A DNA stretch of 24,955 nucleotides from a candidate division WWE3 bacterium RIFCSPLOWO2_01_FULL_39_13 (lineage in GTDB: Bacteria > Patescibacteriota > WWE3 > 2-01-FULL-39-13): NCBI GenBank assembly GCA_001772665.1, contig MEVH01000004.1:1-24955 (forward strand), written 5' to 3'. The stretch's first letter is position 1. Every line of letters begins with the position of its first letter. The notes beneath the pieces were generated by a model, which saw only the letters and a program-made list of their open reading frames with translations, searched no databases and was not told the DNA's origin. Below, in pieces: positions 1 to 4,952 of this stretch. Both the position numbers and the translations under genes were made by a program.

Positions 1-263
1 TGATCTGGATTGATTACGCTAAAAATCCGTCCAATTGTGTCATGAGATGGAATACCATTGGTTGTATCAATATACTTCTCAAAAAATGGGATTGTGGATT
101 TGCCAAAATTCTCAATTTCAACAAATGAATCTGCTCCGTACATTACCGCTGTTAAGGAGAGAAAAAGGATATCCAGCAATTTGTGCTTTTTTGTTCTTTC
201 AACACGTGGATCGTTGATATCTTCAAAACAATTAAATATTGATATATGGATGTTTTCATCCAT
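1..263 (-). CDS. ISAs1-family transposase, N-terminal part (runs off left edge)
   Basis: The minus strand encodes an open frame of about 87 codons that starts at ATG 263-261 and continues past the window edge. It has a clear Shine-Dalgarno (GAAAGGAGC, 266-274 on the complement). The translation begins MDENIHISIFNCFEDINDPR and continues with RTKKHKLLDILFLSLTAV, GADSFVEIENFGK and NGIPSHDTIGRIF. This order matches the N-terminal domain associated with DDE transposases of the ISAs1 (H-repeat) family, including the NGIPSHDT motif. Family members are about 370 aa, so only the first quarter is visible and the DDE residues lie outside. The product would excise and insert its own element. Plus-strand frames over this stretch are shadows. 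Whether the full element is intact cannot be judged here. Confidence 0.85.
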   Translation of the reverse strand, partial: MDENIHISIFNCFEDINDPRVERTKKHKLLDILFLSLTAVMYGADSFVEIENFGKSTIPFFEKYIDTTNGIPSHDTIGRIFSVINPD

Positions 264-324
264 AGTGCTCCTTTCAAGCAAGAAAAACTATGAATGTATT
301 TTATCTCATTTATTGGGTGAAGTT

Positions 325-346
325 CGGGTTAGATGCAATTGCCCTG
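325..346 (-). repeat. Candidate terminal inverted repeat of the ISAs1-like element
   Basis: Reading inward on the minus strand from position 346, the sequence starts CAGGGCAATTGCATCTAACC. Its CAGGG start and its place about 60 bp upstream of the transposase start are what I would expect for the right end of an ISAs1-type element. The other end is outside the window, so neither the inverted repeat nor a target duplication (the next bases, 347-356, would be the candidate) can be confirmed. Confidence 0.4.
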
Positions 347-384
347 GCTATGCAGGTTTTTGTTTTCTATTTCGAATAGTATTG

Positions 385-393
385 TGGTACAAT
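385..393 (+). promoter_or_regulatory. Extended -10 promoter for micro-ORF/leader
   Basis: TGGTACAAT is an extended -10 (TGn plus TACAAT at 388-393). A small inverted repeat, CTATT-TCG-AATAG (367-379), sits just upstream. Transcription should begin near 400-401, exactly at an ATG. Confidence 0.55.
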
Positions 394-400
394 GTCCGAC

Positions 401-448
401 ATGCAAGGAACAAACGTTGCCAACATATTCCCCTGGCAGAACCTCTAA
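401..448 (+). CDS. 15-codon micro-ORF (possible leader peptide)
   Basis: ATG 401 opens a 15-codon frame, MQGTNVANIFPWQNL, ending with TAA at 446-448. An in-frame ATG three codons upstream (392) overlaps the -10 box. The start lies 7 nt after the -10 hexamer, the same spacing as the AbiEi gene, so it may be leaderless. The last codons and stop lie inside the 5' arm of the terminator at 442-470, so a ribosome finishing the ORF would touch the hairpin. It contains one Trp codon and precedes tRNA-Trp. It could be a leader peptide, a tiny gene, or chance. I recognise no family. Confidence 0.3.
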   Translation: MQGTNVANIFPWQNL

Positions 449-470
449 CATATTAGAGGTTTGTTTTGTT
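442..470 (+). terminator. Rho-independent terminator
   Basis: CCTCTAA (442-448), loop CATA, TTAGAGG (453-459), then a T-rich tract TTTGTTTTGTT. It closes the short transcript from the promoter at 385-393 and precedes tRNA-Trp. Confidence 0.7.
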
Positions 471-521
471 GCTTATAAAATTCCAAAAACATAATTTAGA
501 ACCCAACTAAAGCATTCCTCA

Positions 522-598
522 GGGTAGGTAGTTTGAACCGGATAAAATAATAGTCTCCAAAACTATAGTAATGGGTTCGAGTCCCATCCTACCCACCA
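522..598 (+). tRNA. trpT: tRNA-Trp (anticodon CCA)
   Basis: A complete cloverleaf can be drawn. The acceptor is GGGTAGG (522-528)/CCTACCC (588-594), the D stem is GTTT/AAAT, the anticodon stem is ATAGT/ACTAT with loop CTCCAAA, and the T stem is ATGGG/CCCAT with loop TTCGAGT. The anticodon is CCA (557-559), which reads UGG as Trp. CCA is encoded at 596-598. The discriminator base is A73 and the first pair is G1:C72, whereas well-studied bacterial tRNA-Trp (E. coli, B. subtilis) has A1:U72 and G73. Possible promoters are the TATAAA at 474-479 and the CATAAT at 491-496. A palindromic repeat follows immediately. Confidence 0.95.
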
Positions 599-637
599 TC
601 CGCCAGAGGCGGACAAGCTGGCGGGTATGGCTCGCCA
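599..637. repeat. Double GC-rich palindrome (REP-like)
   Basis: TCCGCC-AGA-GGCGGA (599-613) is followed by TGGCG...CGCCA (619-623/633-637). It is directly attached to the 3' end of tRNA-Trp and shares its GGCGGA core with the palindrome at 15283-15299. The ATG at 627 lies in the loop of the second hairpin, so it is unlikely to be the start of the downstream gene. Confidence 0.6.
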
Positions 638-671
638 ATTTCTTAGTAAAACATTAGTTTATTTAGTCAAA

Positions 672-2051
672 ATGACTGAAATGTTAAATGATACAGACAA
701 TTTAAAAACACAATTACTTGAAAGGGTGCTGAATTCTCCATGCCCTGAGATATTGGGAGAGTACGCCTCGTTTCAAGATTTACTTGATAGAGCAGTGGAT
801 AACGAGGTAGATAGAAAATTATCTGATCCAGCAGGTAAATATCATAAAGCAATAGCAAACCCTCAAATCGCAGAATACTATATGGAGGAGTTGACAAGAC
901 ATAAGAAACCTGTAGATGAAGAGGAGTATTTTAATTCGGTTGTTTCAAATGATGAATTCGGCGGAAATTATAAACAGTTTGTTCGGTATAAGAATGGCTT
1001 GATGCCAAAAGCAGAGGCGGTCGCTTTTGGGAAATATTTTCGTGAGGCGGCGATAAAGTACGAGTCAGATTTACGGAAAGGAATTACTCCGGCTGATATG
1101 GAGTTATACTTAAGAGAAAAGCTGAGTACACGTGTAGAAGAAGATTTTTCTAGAGCCGTAGGTGGATTTTGTGATGAAGCGCAGGATCTTTTCGAAGATG
1201 ACGAAAAAGCATGTAAATATGTTAAGGCAAGATCAATTGTCTTGTTAACTGGTATAGTAATTTCCGGGAAAAAATTACAAAAGTTTAAAGATGCCCTGTA
1301 TTTATCTATAGCGGAAGATTGTCCAATTCTTTTCTTTTTGCCTCAATGTTTAAGATATTACTACGACGAAAACGGAGAACAGCAAGTTATTGAGGACTTA
1401 AGCGATTTCAGATACTCCTCTATGACAGGCAGATTCGAGGTTAAGATCGCAAGCAAGGTTTTGGAAGAAGAGGAAAAGAATGTTTTCTTTCCGTCAGCAT
1501 TAAACCAAATCGGTATCCCCGTAAAGGTTGTCGTTCCCATAATGGATCATGAACTGCTAAGACCTGAAGAAATGAATACTAAAAATAACCATGAAAAGAT
1601 AGTAAGATATACTGCCGGAATGGCTGGTTACTACCGCAATATAGGTAGCAGTCTCAAAATGGACATAGAGGTTGTCAGCTCAATTAATGTTTTTGGTATT
1701 CCCTCTGAACAGCCTGAGTTTAGAGAGATAACAAATGCTGTAAAAACCAGAGATGGTGCTGGATTTGGAGTTACGAATAAGACCTTTATGCATGCTGTTG
1801 ATGCGGAGCACGAACGTAATAATGGGGACGAGGAGAAGGAAGACAACGAGAGGAATCGGTACTATAGATCAAGAGAGTTCGCATATCTCTGCAGATTATA
1901 TGATGTTGGAGAGGGATTTGCGCATGCAGTAAAAATGGCCGAATTGGGTGATCGCAATGGATTTGCCGGCACATTGGTCAAGTTGCCAAAGGGAGCCGAA
2001 TTCGATGCAAGAATATTCAACCTTTCCGGAAATTTGATAGTATTCCAATGA
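672..2051 (+). CDS. Hypothetical protein, 459 aa, unknown family
   Basis: The frame is open from ATG 627, but that codon lies inside a palindromic repeat. ATG 672 (MTEMLNDTDNLKTQLL) or ATG 681 is the more likely start, and I see no clear Shine-Dalgarno for any of them. I do not recognise the protein. The N-terminal 170 residues are charged and predicted helical. A central segment (ARSIVLLTGIVISGKKL, then CPILFFLPQCLRYYYDENGE) and IPVKVVVPIMDHELLRPEEM look like an alpha/beta core. A very acidic/basic run (RNNGDEEKEDNERNR) precedes YRSREFAYLCRLYDVGEGFA near the C-terminus. There is no signal peptide or membrane segment, so it is probably cytosolic. It lies downstream of tRNA-Trp and may be co-transcribed with it. 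It belongs to the accessory stretch containing the IS and the toxin-antitoxin pair. Confidence 0.75.
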   Translation: MTEMLNDTDNLKTQLLERVLNSPCPEILGEYASFQDLLDRAVDNEVDRKLSDPAGKYHKAIANPQIAEYYMEELTRHKKPVDEEEYFNSVVSNDEFGGNYKQFVRYKNGLMPKAEAVAFGKYFREAAIKYESDLRKGITPADMELYLREKLSTRVEEDFSRAVGGFCDEAQDLFEDDEKACKYVKARSIVLLTGIVISGKKLQKFKDALYLSIAEDCPILFFLPQCLRYYYDENGEQQVIEDLSDFRYSSMTGRFEVKIASKVLEEEEKNVFFPSALNQIGIPVKVVVPIMDHELLRPEEMNTKNNHEKIVRYTAGMAGYYRNIGSSLKMDIEVVSSINVFGIPSEQPEFREITNAVKTRDGAGFGVTNKTFMHAVDAEHERNNGDEEKEDNERNRYYRSREFAYLCRLYDVGEGFAHAVKMAELGDRNGFAGTLVKLPKGAEFDARIFNLSGNLIVFQ

Positions 2052-2135
2052 GGGTAAGTGGATTTATATGGTAGACCTCATGCCGTTAAGTTGTAATCAG
2101 TTGTTTCGTTTTTCACCCTTAGCACGTCGCGGTTA

Positions 2136-2154
2136 ACCACGCAATGTACGTGGT
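2136..2154. repeat. Inverted repeat upstream of the alaX fragment
   Basis: ACCACG-caatgta-CGTGGT forms a 6-bp stem. It overlaps an 8-bp palindrome GGTTAACC (2131-2138). No T tract follows, so it is not a good terminator. Its place just upstream of the -10 at 2173 would suit an operator. Confidence 0.35.
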
Positions 2155-2169
2155 ATATGGCACCGTGAA

Positions 2170-2178
2170 TGGTAAAAT
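2170..2178 (+). promoter_or_regulatory. Extended -10 promoter, apparently leaderless start
   Basis: TGGTAAAAT (hexamer 2173-2178) lies 6 nt before ATG 2185. The expected transcription start therefore coincides with the start codon. No Shine-Dalgarno is present. Confidence 0.55.
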
Positions 2179-2184
2179 GTACCC

Positions 2185-2430
2185 ATGAAAACCAAGCAAA
2201 TTTACTATGAAGACGGTTATTTGAAAGAGCTGCAAGCGAAAGTTCTTTCAATTACCCCTGCAAGAAACCTTAACAATATTATTTTAGATCAAACTATCTT
2301 TTACCCTGAAGGCGGAGGTCAGCCTTGTGATAGAGGGATGATCGGTTTCGCCAAGGTTGAATATGTCGAAAAATCTGATAAGTTGGTTAGACTTACGGTT
2401 GAAGTTTCGACGGCTTATACGGTTCCCTGA
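2185..2430 (+). pseudogene. Truncated AlaX-like (alanyl-tRNA editing) protein fragment
   Basis: The 81-codon frame starts MKTKQIYYEDGYLKELQAKV and contains FYPEGGGQPCDRG at residues 39-51. This is the hallmark of the N-terminal beta-barrel of AlaX proteins and of the AlaRS editing region. Full AlaX proteins need a following domain with the zinc-binding HxxxH and a distal Cys/His to hydrolyse Ser- or Gly-tRNA(Ala). None of that is present: the frame ends about 25 residues after the motif in unrelated sequence (STAYTVP). The promoter in front looks intact. The AbiE pair starts 23 nt downstream, so I infer that acquisition of AbiE, or a deletion, removed the 3' part. A functional stand-alone barrel is possible but less likely. 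Confidence 0.7.
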
Positions 2431-2436
2431 TTGGTA

Positions 2437-2445
2437 TGATACAAT
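2437..2445 (+). promoter_or_regulatory. Extended -10 promoter of the AbiE operon
   Basis: TGATACAAT (hexamer 2440-2445) ends 7 nt before ATG 2453. The implied transcript is leaderless or nearly so. It lies just past the stop codon of the alaX fragment. Confidence 0.6.
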
Positions 2446-2452
2446 ACGAATC

Positions 2453-3049
2453 ATGGGATCGTCTGATGCCTTGGCGATATACAAACAACTTCAAGAGAAG
2501 AACATAAAGTTTCTTGATTATGGTGTTCTCGCCAAATTTACAGGGTGTACCAATAAAAATACGATCTATAAAATTGCCGATAGATTGATCGAGAAAACTG
2601 TTATCACAAGGCTTACAGATGGAAAGTTTATGGTTATAGATTCGAACTTGAACGATTTTGAGATAGCAAATTTTCTTTACCAGCCTTCGTATATAAGCTT
2701 AGAATCAGCCTTATCTTATTATGGAATATTAGCTCAATTCTCTTATTCGGTAACATCGGTTTCGACTAAAAAATCAAAGAAGGTGGTGATAAATGCAAAA
2801 GAGTACTCGTACAGTACTATCAAAGATGAACTATTTGCCGGTTATGTTAAATTGGACTCCTTCTTAATCGCAACTCGCGAAAAGGCCTTGCTTGATATGG
2901 TGTATTTTGACACCAAAGGCATAACTAAAATCGGTCAGGGTGATTTGGATTTAAACTCAATTGACGAAACTAGATTGCAAGAATTCGCGAAGAAATATAA
3001 TAGACAGGTTAATTCACGTCTTAATGAGGTATTAAATGATCGACAATAA
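2453..3049 (+). CDS. abiEi: AbiEi-family type IV antitoxin / transcriptional regulator
   Basis: This 198-aa protein is the antitoxin half of an AbiE toxin-antitoxin system. AbiEi proteins repress their own operon through an N-terminal winged helix and counteract the toxin without a tight complex (type IV). The N-terminal 60 residues look like that HTH (FLDYGVLAKFTGCTNKNTIYKIADRLIEK). The AbiEi core follows with YISLESALSYYGI, VTSVSTKKSKK, a YSYSTIKDELFAGY stretch and ATREKALLDMVYF, the EKALLD motif typical of the family. The frame is open further upstream (from 2357, inside the alaX fragment), but ATG 2453 lies 7 nt after an extended -10 and gives the usual length of about 200 aa. The last 14 nt overlap the toxin gene. 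Confidence 0.88.
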   Translation: MGSSDALAIYKQLQEKNIKFLDYGVLAKFTGCTNKNTIYKIADRLIEKTVITRLTDGKFMVIDSNLNDFEIANFLYQPSYISLESALSYYGILAQFSYSVTSVSTKKSKKVVINAKEYSYSTIKDELFAGYVKLDSFLIATREKALLDMVYFDTKGITKIGQGDLDLNSIDETRLQEFAKKYNRQVNSRLNEVLNDRQ

Positions 3050-3809
3050 AATCCTTGAAGAGTATTCAAGCAAACTCAAGATAGACAAATTTACGGTACT
3101 GCGAGAGTACTTACAAATTGTTTTTCTGAATCATGCATACAAGTCTATGCAAAGTGAGAAATTGGTTTTTAAGGGCGGGACAGCAATTCGTTTAATGTAC
3201 CAATCTCCGCGTTTCTCAGAAGATTTGGATTTTAATTCCAAGTTAAAAGTGAAAGAAGTAAAATCTTTGATAAGCGATTCAATAGAGTCTGCTAAAAAAA
3301 CAATACCTGGCTTATACTTCAAGGAACTTAAGGTTTTGCAAGGTTATAGTGCGAAAATATATTTCGATACCGAAATATCGCCAATGCCATTAACTATTAA
3401 GCTTGATTTTTCTTTTAGAGACGAGGAATCTCTTGATGTATTGCAAAAGACTATCCCGACAGAATTTCCTGTACAAAGCTATTCCCTGATAAAAGTTATG
3501 AGTGAGGCCGAAATCTTTGCAGAGAAAATTAGAACAGTTTTTCAGCGATCTAAAGGAAGAGATTTGTACGATATATGGTACCTCCTGAACAAGAAGGTCG
3601 ATGTGAGACCAGATTTTATCAAAGCGAAAATGGAGTTAATAGATATATATTTTGATAAAGACAAATTTTTTGACAAGATTAGAAAGTATAAACAGAGTGA
3701 TCTTGAAAAAGATCTTTTCAAGTTTTTACCCAATGATCAAAGAGACATTGTTTATGAGCTTAAAAATTTGATCGTAAATTCTGACGGCATGAAGAATCTA
3801 GATGACTGA
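3036..3809 (+). CDS. abiEii: AbiEii/AbiGii-family toxin, nucleotidyltransferase
   Basis: This 257-aa protein is the toxin of the pair: a DUF1814 nucleotidyltransferase-like enzyme, whose relatives transfer nucleotides to tRNA 3' ends or other targets and cause growth arrest, giving phage defence. Visible motifs are KGGTA (46-50), SEDLDF (61-66, acids D63 and D65), a third acidic strand KLDFSF (D124) and the family motif EKIRTVFQRSKGRDLYD (E163, R175, D176, D179). All catalytic positions I can identify are present, so it should be active. Its ATG overlaps the antitoxin stop by 14 nt, implying translational coupling. A strong terminator lies about 120 nt downstream. Similar DUF1814 proteins also occur without AbiEi, but the pairing here makes AbiE the best call. 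Confidence 0.92.
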   Translation: MIDNKILEEYSSKLKIDKFTVLREYLQIVFLNHAYKSMQSEKLVFKGGTAIRLMYQSPRFSEDLDFNSKLKVKEVKSLISDSIESAKKTIPGLYFKELKVLQGYSAKIYFDTEISPMPLTIKLDFSFRDEESLDVLQKTIPTEFPVQSYSLIKVMSEAEIFAEKIRTVFQRSKGRDLYDIWYLLNKKVDVRPDFIKAKMELIDIYFDKDKFFDKIRKYKQSDLEKDLFKFLPNDQRDIVYELKNLIVNSDGMKNLDD

Positions 3810-3920
3810 ATTTGAAAGGTTTTTACAAAGTACATCGATTGACGTGTTCCTTTCTCCGGAAGGATTTTTGGATTTCCAAAATTGCCGATCGTTTGGCATT
3901 ATTATCTCCTTTTATGGAAT

Positions 3921-3980
3921 AAAAAAAGCGCCTAAAGCCAGTCTCGAGGTCTTCGAAACTGACTCCAGGCGCCCTGTTTT
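3921..3980 (-). terminator. Bidirectional rho-independent terminator (ssrA / abiE)
   Basis: A long interrupted stem, GCGCCT (3928-3933)...AGGCGC (3967-3972), has inner pairs CAGT/ACTG and TCGA/TCGA. On the minus strand it ends in seven Us and serves tmRNA. On the plus strand it is followed within a few bases by TTTTT and could end the abiE transcript. Confidence 0.8.
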
Positions 3981-3990
3981 TCTGAGCTAC

Positions 3991-4008
3991 TCCTCGGCGA
4001 GCCGAGGG
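3991..4008. repeat. Palindrome between terminator and tmRNA end
   Basis: CCTCGG-CGAG-CCGAGG (3992-4007) is a perfect 6-bp hairpin with a four-base loop. The rest of 3810-4034 holds the terminator. A small plus frame starting ATGACTGA (3802) overlaps the toxin stop but resembles nothing and runs through the terminator, so I do not call it. Confidence 0.5.
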
Positions 4009-4034
4009 AACCTCCCGTAAATCGTTATTTTATC

Positions 4035-4377
4035 TGGTGGAGATGGGGGGAGTCGAACCCCCGTGCTAAAAGTTTCTACGGTTAAAATTTTACAAGCATA
4101 TAAGTTTTAGTTACGGCGTGTGCGGTAAAACCTCAAACCTTGTTGCGCACGCTAGTAATGATTTTCTTGGTAAGGTTTTGCCCGGCATGTGTTACCAAGA
4201 GACCACGTCTGCCGAACAGCTGATAAGGATAATTCCGTTTGTAGTTTTACACATAAGCGTATTCTACGTCAGCATTTGCAAATTGTTTTGCACTTAACTT
4301 TGACCCAGTTTAAAGACTTATGTCAGGTCTGCTTGATTTAACAGTTTCTTCTTCTAGGCGATGCCTGATACATCCCC
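4035..4377 (-). ncRNA. ssrA: tmRNA (transfer-messenger RNA)
   Basis: The minus strand shows both tRNA-like ends. The 5' end GGGGATG (4377-4371) pairs with CATCTCC before the terminal ACCA (4038-4035). The T arm CGGGGG-TTCGACT-CCCCCC is typical. The single-piece length is 343 nt. The tag frame resumes at GCA (4291), after TTAAGT, and reads AKQFANADVEYAYV followed by TAA (4249-4247). tmRNA with SmpB rescues stalled ribosomes and adds this peptide to the nascent chain. The tag ends in YAYV rather than the usual ALAA-like end. The promoter (4390-4398) and terminator (3921-3980) are both identifiable, and smpB lies immediately upstream on the same strand. Confidence 0.96.
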
Positions 4378-4389
4378 AAGCTGAGGGTC

Positions 4390-4398
4390 ATTGTAGCA
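4390..4398 (-). promoter_or_regulatory. Extended -10 promoter of ssrA
   Basis: On the minus strand TGCTACAAT ends 12 nt before the mature 5' end of tmRNA. This would leave a leader of about 5 nt, presumably removed by RNase P. No convincing -35 is seen at normal spacing. Confidence 0.65.
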
Positions 4399-4498
4399 TA
4401 TTTGCGCGAATTGTGCATCAAAATGTCCTTTTTTGTCTCTAGACGGGTTTGCGGGTCTACTAATCAGCAGGGAGAACCTCTTCGTGTACGTGGGTGTT

Positions 4499-4951
4499 TT
4501 ATCTGATCCGGACTTTTGTCATTCTGTCCAATTCACGTTTTTGCTGTTTTTTTATCAATTCTTCTTTTTTCTGCACCTTTTTTCTTCCTTTAACAAGACC
4601 TGCCTGTACTTTTATCAGGTTTCCCTTCAGGTAAATTTTCAGAGGAACAAGAGAATAGCCCTTTCTATCCATCTTCCCCTTTAGCGACTTTATTTCCTCG
4701 CTTCTTAATAGGAGTTTTCTCCTTCTTGACGGATCGTAACTTTGCAGATTCCCGCTTTTAGAATAAGGCGGAATATGCAGACCGATAATCCAAACTGAAT
4801 TGCCCTCGATTTTTATAAAACTGCCTGCGAGCTGACCTTTTCCTTCTTTTATAGCCTTGACCTCTAACCCAAAGAGCTTAATCCCAGCCTCGTACTTTTC
4901 AGCAATTTCGTAATTGTAATAAGCTTTCCGGTTCCTGATTACAACAGACAT
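4499..4951 (-). CDS. smpB: SsrA-binding protein SmpB
   Basis: This 150-aa protein binds the tRNA-like domain of tmRNA and delivers it to stalled ribosomes. Family hallmarks are visible: NRKAYYNYEIAEKYEAGIKLFGLEVKAIKEGKGQLAGSFI near the N-terminus, then a HIPPYS segment, YDPSRRRKLLL, and a basic lysine-rich C-terminal tail (GLVKGRKKVQKKEELIKK) that inserts into the mRNA channel. ATG 4951 is chosen; an in-frame TTG at 4960 overlaps the upstream gene and would add MNN. The upstream stop is only 1 nt away, so translation is probably coupled. Length and motifs are normal for the family. Confidence 0.97.
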   Translation of the reverse strand: MSVVIRNRKAYYNYEIAEKYEAGIKLFGLEVKAIKEGKGQLAGSFIKIEGNSVWIIGLHIPPYSKSGNLQSYDPSRRRKLLLRSEEIKSLKGKMDRKGYSLVPLKIYLKGNLIKVQAGLVKGRKKVQKKEELIKKQQKRELDRMTKVRIR

Positions 4952-4952
4952 A

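Noticed and set aside
58..456. Plus-strand open frame of 132 codons over the left end
   Set aside because: It overlaps the minus-strand ISAs1 transposase, which has a recognisable domain and a Shine-Dalgarno. The plus frame also runs through the terminator at 442-470.
627..671. Upstream start of the unknown 459-aa protein
   Set aside because: The ATG at 627 lies in the loop of a palindromic repeat next to tRNA-Trp, and the added residues look unlike the rest. ATG 672 is preferred.
3802..4020. Small plus frame after the AbiEii toxin (ATGACTGA overlap)
   Set aside because: Coupling looks possible, but the frame runs through the strong terminator stem and its sequence resembles no protein.
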